DNA of 35,321 nucleotides from Longimicrobiales bacterium (GTDB lineage: Bacteria > Gemmatimonadota > Gemmatimonadetes > Longimicrobiales > RSA9), in NCBI GenBank assembly GCA_035764935.1, contig DASTYK010000148.1:1-35321 (forward strand), read 5' to 3'. Below the pieces are notes generated by a model that saw only the letters and a program-made list of their open reading frames with translations, was not told the DNA's origin and did not search any database. Position 1 is the stretch's first letter, and every line of letters begins with the position of its first letter. This document shows, piece by piece, positions 1 to 8,697 of the stretch. The translations under genes and the position numbers were made by a program.

Positions 1-1
1 C

Positions 2-568
2 GACGCCCGCACGATGGAGATTCACCACGACAAGCATCATGCGGCGTACACGAACAAGCTGAACGAGGCGCTCGAGAAGCACGCGAACCTGCAGTCGAAG
101 TCAATCGAGGAGATCCTGCGCTCGATCGACTCGGTGCCGGAGGACATCCGTACGACGGTTCGCAACAATGGCGGCGGTTACGCGAACCACGCGCTGTTCT
201 GGGAGATCATGGGCCCGAACGGCGGTGGTGAGCCGTCCGGCGCACTTGGCGACGCGATCAAGAGCAAGTTCGGCAGCTTCGACGAGTTCAAGAAGAAGGT
301 CTCGGCTGCAGGCGCCGGTCAGTTCGGCAGCGGTTGGGCGTGGCTGGTGGTGGACGGCAGCGGCAACCTCGACGTCTACTCCACGCCCAACCAGGACAGC
401 CCCTACATGAAGGGGCACACGCCGATCCTCGGCGTCGACGTCTGGGAGCACGCGTACTACCTGAAGTACCAGAACCGCCGCCCCGATTACCTCGAGGCGT
501 GGTGGGGCACGGTCAACTGGGATGCAGTCGCGAAGCGTTACGACGCCGCGAAGAAGCAGGCTGGGTGA
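2..568 (+). CDS. sodA: Superoxide dismutase, Mn-type (5' end cut off by window)
   Basis: Converts superoxide to oxygen and hydrogen peroxide. The reading frame is open from base 2 (D-A-R-T before the first ATG at 14), and in the family these residues lie about 15-20 residues into the protein, so the true start is upstream of the window. Family landmarks are intact: the first metal histidine in [10 protein letters not shown], the second in [11 protein letters not shown], and the Asp/His pair in [18 protein letters not shown]. The glycine-containing GGGYANH segment and the glutamine in STPNQDSPY are the positions that usually mark manganese rather than iron enzymes; that metal call is inference. 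No signal peptide can be judged because the N-terminus is missing. It converges on the minus-strand binding-protein gene with 21 bases between the stops. Confidence 0.95.
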   Translation, partial: DARTMEIHHDKHHAAYTNKLNEALEKHANLQSKSIEEILRSIDSVPEDIRTTVRNNGGGYANHALFWEIMGPNGGGEPSGALGDAIKSKFGSFDEFKKKVSAAGAGQFGSGWAWLVVDGSGNLDVYSTPNQDSPYMKGHTPILGVDVWEHAYYLKYQNRRPDYLEAWWGTVNWDAVAKRYDAAKKQAG

Positions 569-589
569 TCCTTTCCGCGCGCAGCACGC

Positions 590-1510
590 TCAACGCGGCG
601 GCTGCAGCGGACGGGTGTCAGGCGGGCCGGTTCCCGACGGGGTGCCGGCCCGTTCGCGTACCGGCACGAACAGCGTGCTCTCCTCCCCTCCGAAGCTGCC
701 GATCAGCGCTCGTGCCTGCTCGCCGAGCAGCCAGCCGGCCAGCATGCGCGCCGCGCTGCTGTCCGGCGCCGCGGCGACCCGCATGACGGAGTACACGTTG
801 CGCAGCCGGGCGTCGCCGGACACGAGTGGCTCGAGGGAAAGTCCGTCCCCGAGCATGACGAGCGTCGCGCTGTCCGTCAGCAGGTACGCGCCTCGCTCGT
901 CGGCAATGCGCAGCGCATCCGCCATCCCCACACCGGCCCGGATGTAGCGGCCACCCGCCGGCGGCTCGACGCCGGCATCCGCCCACAGCCGGAGCTCCCG
1001 CAGGTTGGTCCCACTGCGATCGTCGCGCGAAACGAACCGCGCGCCCGCGTCCGCGATGCGGTCGAAGGCGGCCGCGGCGTCGGTCATGCCGCGAATCCCC
1101 GCGGGGTCGGCTGTCGGCCCCGCGACGACGAAGGAGTTGTACATCAGCTCCTGCCGGTCCAGGACGATTCCATCCGCGAGTGCCTGCTGCTCCACCTCCG
1201 GTGCGTGCGTAAGCAGCACGTCCGCCAGGCCGCGGCGCGCGTGCTCGAGCGCTTCACCCGTACCGCTCACGGTCACGCGCAGGTGCAGCTCCGGGTGGGC
1301 CGCGCGGAACGCCCGCGCCAGTGAATCGAGAAGGCCACTGTCTTCCAGCGTGTGCGTCGCTGCCAGCACGACCGTGCGCCGTGCATCAGGGTCTGCATCG
1401 GCACAGGCGGTGAGCTGCGCGCACAGCAGGAGCGCCGCGAGTGCACGGCCGGCACGGTACGGGCAGCGCGCGGCATGGCGAGTACCCGGTGGCAGCGAGC
1501 GTGAAAGCAT
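590..1510 (-). CDS. TupA-like (tungstate/molybdate-type) ABC substrate-binding lipoprotein
   Basis: A 306-residue exported binding protein. The N-terminus has a basic and hydrophobic signal ending in a lipobox (L-T-A-C, Cys36), so it should be a membrane lipoprotein. The mature part follows the PstS/TupA pattern: VVLAATHTLEDSGLLDSLARAF, then GLADVLLTHAPEVEQ, a ligand-loop-like FVSRDDRSGTNLREL, and GVGMADALRIADERGAYLLTDSATL. These match the TupA tungstate-binding family best; phosphate or another oxyanion cannot be excluded. I chose the ATG at 1510 because it gives a proper signal peptide; a longer in-frame start (to 1669) would add an implausible Arg/Cys-rich leader that runs into the hemE upstream region. 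No permease or ATPase partner lies next to it here. Confidence 0.8.
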   Translation of the reverse strand: MLSRSLPPGTRHAARCPYRAGRALAALLLCAQLTACADADPDARRTVVLAATHTLEDSGLLDSLARAFRAAHPELHLRVTVSGTGEALEHARRGLADVLLTHAPEVEQQALADGIVLDRQELMYNSFVVAGPTADPAGIRGMTDAAAAFDRIADAGARFVSRDDRSGTNLRELRLWADAGVEPPAGGRYIRAGVGMADALRIADERGAYLLTDSATLVMLGDGLSLEPLVSGDARLRNVYSVMRVAAAPDSSAARMLAGWLLGEQARALIGSFGGEESTLFVPVRERAGTPSGTGPPDTRPLQPPR

Positions 1511-1616
1511 GTTCGTCAGGGTCCCGGGCTCATGGAGCGGCCGCCGTCCCAGCGCGGCGCATCCGCGGCTGCAAACCGGGGCAGGCCTGCGCCGTCGTTG
1601 AATCGGCGTACACCTG

Positions 1617-1650
1617 CACCCCACTGCAAGTCCGCAGCGTTGCAGGGGTG
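1617..1650. promoter_or_regulatory. Inverted repeat in the divergent tupA-like/hemE intergenic region
   Basis: CACCCC-AC-TGCAA pairs with TTGCAGGGGTG across a 10-nt spacer (2-nt bulge in the left arm). It lies between the divergent starts at 1510 and 1705, so it could be an operator or a leader hairpin for either gene. I see no convincing -35/-10 pair around it. Confidence 0.35.
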
Positions 1651-1704
1651 TCGTAGGGGAATACCCCATTCCGTGATCCGGATTTCGGGCCTAGGTTCCC
1701 GGCC

Positions 1705-2727
1705 ATGAATGATCGCATCCTGCGCGCCCTGCGGCGCGAACCGGTAGACCGAACGCCCGTGTGGTTCATGCGGCAGGCGGGCCGTGCGCTGCCGCGGTAC
1801 CGTGAGGCCCGCGCCGACTACGGCATGTTCGAGATCCTGCGTGACCCGCCCCGCGCGGCGGAAATCACGATGATGCCGCTCGACTATTTCCCGGTCGACG
1901 CGGCGGTACTCTACAATGACCTCTCGACCCCGTACTTCGCGGCCGGCTTCGACCTGGAAATGAAGCCCGGTGTGGGCCCGGTCGTGCACAACCCGATCGC
2001 GGACGCAGCCGACGTCGCGCGCATGACGGCGTTCGACCCGCGCGCCGCACTGGACTTCAACCTGGAGCAGATCCGGATCCTGACGGAGCGCATCGACGTG
2101 CCGGTGCTCGGCTTCGTCGGCGCGCCCTTCACGCTGTCGTCGTACCTGATCAAGGGGCAGCGCTCCAAGGATTTCGCGGAGGTGAAGTCGTTCATCTGGC
2201 GCGATCCCGAGGCGTGGCATGCGCTGGCCGACTTCTGGGCGCGGCACAACGCGGAGTTCGGCATCGCGCAGTGGGAGGCGGGCGCTGGCGCGGTCCAGGT
2301 GTTCGACTCGTGGGCGGGCGCCCTCGCGCTCGACGACTACGAGACGTACGTGCTGCCGCACATGAAGACGCTGATCGGCACGATGGAAGATGCGGGTGTG
2401 CCCGTGATCAACTTCTACAACGGGAATCCCGCGCTGCTGCCGCTCGTCGCGTCGGGAGGCGGGACAGCGCTCAGCGTCGACTGGCGGCTGCCGCTGGACG
2501 AGGCGTGGGGCATCATCGGCCATGATCGTTCGATCCAGGGCAACATGGACCCGGCGGTGCTCCTTGCGGGCGAGGGCCCGTCCCTGGCAAAGGCGCGGGC
2601 GGTGCTCGACCGAGCCGGAAACCGGCCGGGCCACATCTTCAATCTCGGCCACGGCATCATGCCCGGCACGGATCACAACGTGCTGCGCGCCGTGGTCGAC
2701 TTCGTTCATGAGTATTCCGCGAGATGA
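1705..2727 (+). CDS. hemE: Uroporphyrinogen III decarboxylase
   Basis: Removes the four acetate carboxyl groups of uroporphyrinogen III to give coproporphyrinogen III, a cytosolic step of haem synthesis. The 340-residue length is normal for the family. The N-terminal signature VWFMRQAGRALPRYRE, the substrate-pocket FVGAPFTLSSYL, and VQVFDSWAGAL with the C-terminal FNLGHGIMPGTDHN are all present and intact. The ATG at 1705 starts exactly where the family does (N-D-R-I-L-R-A-L). No strong Shine-Dalgarno sequence precedes it. hemH follows after 4 bases, so the two are probably co-transcribed and translationally coupled. Confidence 0.97.
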   Translation: MNDRILRALRREPVDRTPVWFMRQAGRALPRYREARADYGMFEILRDPPRAAEITMMPLDYFPVDAAVLYNDLSTPYFAAGFDLEMKPGVGPVVHNPIADAADVARMTAFDPRAALDFNLEQIRILTERIDVPVLGFVGAPFTLSSYLIKGQRSKDFAEVKSFIWRDPEAWHALADFWARHNAEFGIAQWEAGAGAVQVFDSWAGALALDDYETYVLPHMKTLIGTMEDAGVPVINFYNGNPALLPLVASGGGTALSVDWRLPLDEAWGIIGHDRSIQGNMDPAVLLAGEGPSLAKARAVLDRAGNRPGHIFNLGHGIMPGTDHNVLRAVVDFVHEYSAR

Positions 2728-2731
2728 TCGG

Positions 2732-3772
2732 ATGAAGATCGCTGTCATGCTGCTCAACTTCGGCGAGCCGGAGCATCCGGACGAAGCGGAGGTGGTGCCG
2801 TTCCTGGAGAGGATCTTCCTCATGAACGGCGAGCTCGAAGGCCGGCTCGGTCACGAGAAAGCGGTCGCGCGCGCGCACGAGCTGGCAGTGGCGCGCGCGC
2901 CCGGGCTGATCGAGGAGTACACGGAGATCGGCGGATCGCCTTTGCATCAACAGGCCGAGGAGCAGGGTGTCGCGCTGGAAGTGGAGCTGAAGCGGCGCGG
3001 GCTGGACGCGCGCTGCTACGTCGGCATGCAGTTCACCGAGCCGTTCATCGGCGCAGCGGTCGAGCGTGCCCGCGCGGACGGCTGCGACACGGTGGTCGGA
3101 CTGCCCGTGTACCCGCTGTGCGGGACCTCCACGACGGTCATGTCACTCGGCATGCTGGCGGATGCGATGCAGCGCATCGGCTGGGACGCGCAGCGTCTCG
3201 AGATCAGCGGCTGGCACCGCCATCCGGTCTACACGGAGCTGCGCGCCGCCGGCATCCGCGAGGTGCTGCAGCAGAGCGGCGAGTCGTTCGGCAACGGCTG
3301 CCGCCTGGTCTTCTCCGCGCACGGAATCCCGCTCAAGTACCTGCAGGAGGGGAACCGCTACGACGCGTACGTCGACGAATCGTGCAGTGCGATCGCGGCC
3401 GCTGTCGGCGTGGATGACTACGTGATCGGCTTCCAGAACCACACGAACCGGCCGATCGAGTGGACCAGTCCGGACATCGACGAGGTGATCGCGAGCATCG
3501 ACGCGGAGTCGGTCGTCGTGTTCCCGGTCAGCTTCATGCACGAGCAGTCGGAAACACTGGCGGAGCTGGACCACGAGCTGCGCGAGGTCGCCGAGGAGCG
3601 CGGCCTGCGCTTCCACCGTGTGCCGGTACCGCACGACGACGCGCGCTTCATCGGCGTGCTCGCCGACCTGGTGCAGAGCCGGCTCGGCATCGAGCAGAAG
3701 ATCGCGCTCGGCCAGTGCCGGTGCCGGCCGGACGAGGCAACGCGCTGCACCAATCACGTGAGCCGGAACTGA
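2732..3772 (+). CDS. hemH: Ferrochelatase with C-terminal cysteine cluster
   Basis: Inserts ferrous iron into the porphyrin (protoporphyrin or, in the coproporphyrin-dependent route, coproporphyrin). 346 residues. The opening KIAVMLLNFGEP, the YTEIGGSPLH segment, the active-site SAHGIP (His197) and the metal-path glutamate in SFMHEQSETLAELD (Glu274) fit the family. The C-terminus carries Cys329, Cys331 and Cys339 (C-x-C-x7-C), which is absent from cluster-free ferrochelatases and resembles the tail of [2Fe-2S]-containing ones; Cys130 in VYPLCGTSTT could be a fourth ligand. That cluster is inference. The ATG at 2732 is 4 bases after the hemE stop. No hemG/hemY homologue follows; the next gene is on the other strand. 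Confidence 0.95.
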   Translation: MKIAVMLLNFGEPEHPDEAEVVPFLERIFLMNGELEGRLGHEKAVARAHELAVARAPGLIEEYTEIGGSPLHQQAEEQGVALEVELKRRGLDARCYVGMQFTEPFIGAAVERARADGCDTVVGLPVYPLCGTSTTVMSLGMLADAMQRIGWDAQRLEISGWHRHPVYTELRAAGIREVLQQSGESFGNGCRLVFSAHGIPLKYLQEGNRYDAYVDESCSAIAAAVGVDDYVIGFQNHTNRPIEWTSPDIDEVIASIDAESVVVFPVSFMHEQSETLAELDHELREVAEERGLRFHRVPVPHDDARFIGVLADLVQSRLGIEQKIALGQCRCRPDEATRCTNHVSRN

Positions 3773-3785
3773 CGGCAGCGTGCAG

Positions 3786-3822
3786 AAAAAACGCAGGGGC
3801 CGGGCTGAGCCCGACCCCTGCG
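3786..3822 (-). terminator. Intrinsic terminator of the SusC-SusD operon
   Basis: A 15-bp stem with one C/A mismatch (CGCAGGGG..GGGCT against AGCCCG..CCCCTGCG) lies at 3792-3822. Read on the minus strand it is followed at once by six U residues (A-tract 3786-3791), a classical rho-independent signal 54 bases after the SusD stop. On the plus strand the same hairpin sits just after hemH but lacks a U-tract there. Confidence 0.85.
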
Positions 3823-3875
3823 ACAGAACGGACGGGGCACGATGACCGCAACGGCGTCGTGCCCCTTGTTCGTGA

Positions 3876-5204
3876 TCAGTACCCCGGGTTCTGCTCCAGG
3901 GCGTCGTTCACGTCGATCTCGGCCTGCGGGATCGGGAAGAGCAGGCGCTCCGCCGAGATGCCCAGCAGGTCGGTTGCGACACCGAAGCGGCGCAGGTCGA
4001 AGAACCGGTGTCCCTCCATCGCGAACTCGAAGCGACGCTCCTGGAGGATCGCATCCAGCAGCTCCTGCTGCGTGTCGACGGTAGCGGGCAGGTCAGGCAG
4101 CCCCGCGCGGTTGCGTACGATGTCGATGTCGGCGCGAACCGTGGCCGCATCCGCACCGAGGCGCGCGTTCGCCTCCGCCCGGATCAGGTACATCTCGGCC
4201 AGCCGGAGCACGACGACATTGTCGTCGCTGTTGGCGATGCGGAAATACTTCTTGCCGTACAGCTCGCCGCCCTCGATCCCGATCGCGAAGTCACGGCGCT
4301 CGTCGCCGGCCTCGTACGCGTCGTAGAACGCCTGCGTCGGCGCAAAGCCGCGCCGGCCGCCGAGTGCGTCCGGGAAGTACCAGAACGCCAGGCTGTTCGT
4401 GGTGTTGATGCTGTACGGCAGCTCGAAGATCGCCTCCTCGCTGAACTTCTGCGTCCAGTTCGACGCGTAGTCGTCGTTCAGCTCGTACACCCCGGACTCG
4501 ATCACGGCCGTGGCCTTGTCGCGGGCCTGTGCGTAATCGCCCGTCTCGAGGTACACGCGTGCGAGCAGCGCGTCGGCAGCGCCACCCGTCGCGCGGCTCG
4601 GGTTGAACTCGTACGCGAGCGAGCCGGACGCCGTCTCGAGATCCGCGATGACGCGGTCCCACACGGCGTCGGCCGGGTCACGCGGAACCTGGGAGCTCTC
4701 ATCGACACCGCGCGACGGCTCGGTGATGATCGGCACCCCACCGTGGTACGAGACGAGGATGGAGTAGTACAGCGAGCGCAGGAACAGCGACTCGGCGGTC
4801 GCCTGCTCCGCCTCCTCGGCCGACAGCCCGCTCACCCCCGGAATCGCGTCCAGCAGGTTGTTCGTGCGGTTGATGCCGTCGTACAGCGCGAACCACGTAT
4901 CGCGGATCTGCACGTTGCTCGTGGTGATGTTGCGCAGGGCAACCTCGCGGTCCGTCTGGAACGTCCCCGTGAACTCGAGGTTGTCCGCGTACAGGTCCGG
5001 GTAGACCATGTGCACGTTGCCGTACAGGTCGCCGTTCTGGAGACCGCGGTAGGCGCCATTCAGCGCCAGCTCGATCCCGCGCGGTGTGTTCAGCGCCTCA
5101 TCGGAATCGATGGCATCGGTCGGGTTCGTATCGAGTGGCGAGTCGCACGCCGTCGCGAGGAGCGCGACGGCGGCGATGGGCCACAGGTATCTATTTCTCA
5201 TCAT
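3876..5204 (-). CDS. SusD/RagB-family outer-membrane nutrient-binding lipoprotein
   Basis: Surface lid/binding lipoprotein that works with the SusC-type channel encoded just upstream. 442 residues with a lipobox at LLATAC (Cys20). The TPR-like SusD fold shows in the N-terminal helices (RGIELALNGAYRGLQNGDLYG), AESLFLRSLYYSILVSYHGGVPII, the repeat-like ADALLARVYLETGDYAQARDKATAVIESG, and the C-terminal signature VLRLAEMYLIRAEANARLG plus ILQERRFEFAMEGHRFFDLRRF. Two ATG codons are adjacent (5204 and 5201); either could be used. Only 11 bases separate it from the SusC stop, so it is second in a two-gene operon. No glycoside hydrolase or peptidase is in the operon, so the ligand (glycan or peptide) cannot be inferred. 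Confidence 0.95.
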   Translation of the reverse strand: MMRNRYLWPIAAVALLATACDSPLDTNPTDAIDSDEALNTPRGIELALNGAYRGLQNGDLYGNVHMVYPDLYADNLEFTGTFQTDREVALRNITTSNVQIRDTWFALYDGINRTNNLLDAIPGVSGLSAEEAEQATAESLFLRSLYYSILVSYHGGVPIITEPSRGVDESSQVPRDPADAVWDRVIADLETASGSLAYEFNPSRATGGAADALLARVYLETGDYAQARDKATAVIESGVYELNDDYASNWTQKFSEEAIFELPYSINTTNSLAFWYFPDALGGRRGFAPTQAFYDAYEAGDERRDFAIGIEGGELYGKKYFRIANSDDNVVVLRLAEMYLIRAEANARLGADAATVRADIDIVRNRAGLPDLPATVDTQQELLDAILQERRFEFAMEGHRFFDLRRFGVATDLLGISAERLLFPIPQAEIDVNDALEQNPGY

Positions 5205-5215
5205 CCTGGTTGTCC

Positions 5216-8200
5216 TCAGAAGCCGAGGTTGAAGCCAATCGTGACCGTGCGCGTCTGGGGCAGCGTGTAGAAGTCCGTGCCGCGCGTGATCGACGTCTGT
5301 CCGGCGTAGTTCACCTCGGGGTCGAAGCCGCTGTAGTCGGTGCCCGTCAGCAGGTTCTGTCCCTGGAAGTAGATGCGTGCCGTCCGCGCACCCAGCCGGC
5401 CCGCGAGCGAGGTCGGCAGCGTGTAGCCGACGACCAGGTTCTTCAGACGGACGTACGAGCCGTCCTCGACGAACCGGTCGGAGTCACGCGTGTTGTTGTT
5501 CGGGTCGCCCCACACCGCGCGCGGCTCGTTGGTGTCCGTGTTCTCGGGCGTCCAGCGGTCCAGTGCGCGCGTCGTGTGGTTGTCCTCGAAGCTGCCGTAC
5601 TGGTCCGTGTAGATGCGCATCGCGTTGTAGACCTCGTTGCCGAGCGAGAACTGGACGAACGCGCTCACGTCGAAGCCCAGGAACGAGATGTTGTTCGTGA
5701 TGCCGCCCTCGATGTCCGGCCACGGGCTGCCGATGTCGGTGCGGTCGTCGTCGTTGATGACGCCGTCACCATTCACGTCCTCGAAGCGAATGTCACCCGG
5801 CGCCGTACCGGAGGTCTGGTAGGCCAGGCCTGCCGCGGCACAGCGTGCATTGCGGGCTTCAATCGACTCGCCGGCCAGCGTGCGGCAGATCTCGGCCTCC
5901 GACTGGAAGAGGCCCGCCATCTTGTGGCCATAGAAGAAGCCGAGCGGCTTGCCGACCTCGACCCGGCTCGCGAAGCCGCTGTTGATCGGCTGATCGTTGT
6001 ACAGCGCCGTGACCTCGTTCCGGTTGTGCGACAGGTTGAGCGTCGTCGACCAGTTGAAGCCCTGCGGATCGCTCGCCTGCACCAGCAGCAGGTTCGCGGC
6101 GAGCTCGACGCCCTCGTTCTCCATGCTGCCGACGTTGGACCAGATGTCCTCGAAGCCGGTCGTGAGCGGCACCGGCCGCGCGATCAGCAGGTCGTCGGTC
6201 TTCTTCTGGTAGTAGTCGAACGTGATTCCGAGCCGGCGGTTCAGCAGGGAGAAGTCCGTGCCCAGGTTGAGCTGCGACGTCTTCTCCCACTTCAGCTCGG
6301 GGTTCGCGAGCTGCTCGGGCGAGATGCCGGGCAGGTCGTTGTAGTTGACGCCGCCGCCGAACAGGCCGCGCGCGGCGAAGTTGCCGAGCTGCTGCTGGTT
6401 GCCCGTGACGCCGTAGCTCGCGCGCAGCGCGAGATCACTGATCACGTCCTGGTCCAGCATGAAGTCCTCCTCGCCGATGCGGTACACGACCGACGCCGAG
6501 GGGAACGTGCCGAAGCGGTTCTCCGAGCCGAAGCGCGAAGAGCCGTCGTGGCGGATGTTGAAGGACGTCGTGATCTTGTCGGCGTACGTGTACGACAGCC
6601 GGCCGAAGAACGACAGCAGCGCGTTGTCGTCACGCGTGGACGAGCCGTCCGCGATCGTGGCCGCCGAGGTGATGTACTTGAAGTACTCGGTCGGGAACTG
6701 CGTGCCCTGCACCCAGCTCCACTCCTCGGAGTTGTCCTCGTAGCTGGAGCCGACCACGCCCGAGACGTCGTGCGCATCACCGAAGCCCCGGTCGAAGCTG
6801 AGCGTGCCCTCGTAGGTGACCTTGTTGGCATACGTGTGGCCCGCCTGCGCCTGGCCGCCGTTCGCGGCCCAGGGCCCGAACGCGGGCGAGTCGTAGCCGC
6901 GCGAGCGCATGCTCAGGTTGTCCACGCCCAGGCTGCCGCGCACGCTCAGCCAGTCCAGGATCTGATACTGCGCGAAGGCGTTTCCGATGATGCGCGTGCC
7001 GCGCTCCTCGGCCTCGGCCTCGCGCGCCATCCCGACCGGGTTCAGGTACGTCGTCCCGGTGAAGTACGTGCCGTCCTCGTTGAACACGGGGTAGATCGGC
7101 CCGTTGGCGATCGCGTTGGCCCAGGGGCTGTAGATGTTGTTGTCCGAGCGCGCGCGATCCGTGACACTGCGGGCGAGCGAGATGTTGGTGCCCAGCAGCA
7201 GGCGATCGAACGGGTTGTAGTCGAGGTTGAGACGCCCGTTGAGGCGCTCATAGCCCATCGGCTCGACGATGCCGTCCTGCCGCAGCAGGCTGCCCGAGAC
7301 GAAGTAGCGGACAGCCTCCGTGCCGCCGCGCACCGACGCCTCCATGTTGGACATGGGGGCGGTGCGTGTCACCTCGTCGAGCCAGTCCGTATCGACACCG
7401 CGCGGGACCTCGATATCGAAGACACCATCGCCCTCGAAGCCGTACCACTCGTCGAGACCGTAGTCGGACGCCGGGCCGAACCGGTTGGTCAGCCCCTCGT
7501 TGTAGACGTCCATGTACTGCTCGGTGTTCAGGAAGTCGACCATCCGCCACGGGCTCTGCCAGCCGTAGTAGCCGCCGAAGGTGATCTCCGAGCGATCCGT
7601 GATGCCGCGCTTGGTCGTGATCAGCACCACGCCGTTGGACGCGCGCGAGCCGTAGATCGCCGCCGCCGACGCATCCTTGAGGATGTCGATGCGCTCGATC
7701 TCCGCGGGGTTGAGGTCGGAGACCGCATCGATGCCCTGGCCGCCGAAGCTGGTCGTGAGGCCGGAGAAGTCGCCCTGGTTCATCGGCACGCCGTCGATCA
7801 CGTAGAGCGGCTCATTGCCGCCCGAGATCGACGAGGCGCCACGCACGCGCACGGTCATGGCCGCGCCGGGCGTGCCCGAGTTCTGCACGACCTGCACACC
7901 GGTGAGCCGGCCCTGCAGCGCCTGGTTGACGGACGTGATCGGCAGCTCGTCCACCTGGGTCTGCTCGATCGAGGCCGTCGCACCCGCGACGTTGCGACGA
8001 CGCTCCTGGCCGTAGCCGATGACGACCAGCTCGTCCAGGCGCAGCGCGTCCACCTGCAGCGTCACCGTCAGCGGCGCCATCTGCGCACCGACCGTGACCG
8101 TCTGGACTGCCTGGCTGTAGCCGATGTAGCTGAACTGAACCTCGTGCTCGCCGAACGGCACGTTGTTCAGCAGGAAGCGACCACGCTCGTCCGTGGTCGT

Positions 8201-8365
8201 GCCGATACCCAGATCCGGAATCGAAACATCGACACCCTGCAGCGGCTGCTGCGTGTCACCGGCCACGACCTGGCCCGTCACGCTGCCGCGCTCCTGCGCC
8301 GCGGCGAGACCAGGTAGCGCAAGGAGGGTGAACAGCATCACCCCCAACCATCTGAACCTGCTCAT
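5216..8365 (-). CDS. SusC/RagA-family TonB-dependent outer-membrane transporter
   Basis: TonB-energised import channel partnering the adjacent SusD. 1049 residues: signal peptide 1-23, carboxypeptidase-regulatory-like domain ~27-105 (GSVTGQVVAGDTQQPLQGVDV.. GRFLLNNVPFGEHEVQFSYIGY), the SusC signature LDELVVIGYGQERRRNVAGA at ~110, plug domain with VRVRGASSISGGNEPLYVIDGVPM and IERIDILKDASAAAIYGSRASNGVVLITTK, then a ~800-residue beta-barrel that ends in the outer-membrane sorting phenylalanine (TIGFNLGF). The ATG at 8365 is preceded by an ideal AAGGAG five bases upstream and gives the signal peptide; a longer in-frame start at 8611 would only add non-coding-looking sequence. SusD follows after 11 bases. 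Confidence 0.97.
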   Translation of the reverse strand: MSRFRWLGVMLFTLLALPGLAAAQERGSVTGQVVAGDTQQPLQGVDVSIPDLGIGTTTDERGRFLLNNVPFGEHEVQFSYIGYSQAVQTVTVGAQMAPLTVTLQVDALRLDELVVIGYGQERRRNVAGATASIEQTQVDELPITSVNQALQGRLTGVQVVQNSGTPGAAMTVRVRGASSISGGNEPLYVIDGVPMNQGDFSGLTTSFGGQGIDAVSDLNPAEIERIDILKDASAAAIYGSRASNGVVLITTKRGITDRSEITFGGYYGWQSPWRMVDFLNTEQYMDVYNEGLTNRFGPASDYGLDEWYGFEGDGVFDIEVPRGVDTDWLDEVTRTAPMSNMEASVRGGTEAVRYFVSGSLLRQDGIVEPMGYERLNGRLNLDYNPFDRLLLGTNISLARSVTDRARSDNNIYSPWANAIANGPIYPVFNEDGTYFTGTTYLNPVGMAREAEAEERGTRIIGNAFAQYQILDWLSVRGSLGVDNLSMRSRGYDSPAFGPWAANGGQAQAGHTYANKVTYEGTLSFDRGFGDAHDVSGVVGSSYEDNSEEWSWVQGTQFPTEYFKYITSAATIADGSSTRDDNALLSFFGRLSYTYADKITTSFNIRHDGSSRFGSENRFGTFPSASVVYRIGEEDFMLDQDVISDLALRASYGVTGNQQQLGNFAARGLFGGGVNYNDLPGISPEQLANPELKWEKTSQLNLGTDFSLLNRRLGITFDYYQKKTDDLLIARPVPLTTGFEDIWSNVGSMENEGVELAANLLLVQASDPQGFNWSTTLNLSHNRNEVTALYNDQPINSGFASRVEVGKPLGFFYGHKMAGLFQSEAEICRTLAGESIEARNARCAAAGLAYQTSGTAPGDIRFEDVNGDGVINDDDRTDIGSPWPDIEGGITNNISFLGFDVSAFVQFSLGNEVYNAMRIYTDQYGSFEDNHTTRALDRWTPENTDTNEPRAVWGDPNNNTRDSDRFVEDGSYVRLKNLVVGYTLPTSLAGRLGARTARIYFQGQNLLTGTDYSGFDPEVNYAGQTSITRGTDFYTLPQTRTVTIGFNLGF

Positions 8366-8697
8366 AGCATCTCCTTCGAAACTTCCCGGGAATGAAGAAC
8401 GGGACGACACCGCAGCGGCGCTCACGCGTTGTCTGGCAACCTGGGCGTCGGCGGACGCCGACATCGCTGGGGGAAGCGAGGTGTTTGCGTGCCGCGCTGC
8501 GTCGCACTTGTAACGAGTGCGCGTGACCCACTGTGACAGCGCTGTGACCAACGACAGGCAGACAGCCACAGGTGTGGTCTGCGCCGCAGCGAACGTGCGG
8601 GTATCCGTCACCCGCGGGAGGAAAACTACGGGACCGGCCGATCCTGGAACAGCGGGCGGCGCGGAGCCGATCCGGCCCGCGCCGCGCCGGTCGTCCG
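8366..8697 (-). promoter_or_regulatory. Repeat-rich leader/promoter region of the SusC-SusD operon
   Basis: A 332-base gap with no gene. It holds the SusC ribosome-binding site (8371-8376), a leader hairpin at 8444-8462 (GTCGGCG/CGCCGAC with overlapping alternative GGCGTC/GACGCC), an inverted repeat CGCACT..AGTGCG at 8503-8521, and three GTGAC motifs at 8523, 8533 and 8543, exactly 10 bp apart, overlapping a perfect palindrome ACAGCGCTGT. No unambiguous -35/-10 pair was found. The motifs look like regulator sites; the regulator is unknown. Confidence 0.4.

Noticed and set aside
623-652. A terminator hairpin after sodA (CGGGCCGG/CCGGCCCG)
   Set aside because: It lies inside the coding end of the minus-strand binding protein and has no U-tract on the plus strand, so it is only a weak candidate.
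5084-8317. A 1077-codon open frame on the plus strand opposite the SusC gene
   Set aside because: It is the antisense shadow of a high-GC gene: Arg/Val/Asp/Glu-rich sequence without domains. The minus-strand SusC protein has signal peptide, plug and barrel features and a strong ribosome-binding site.
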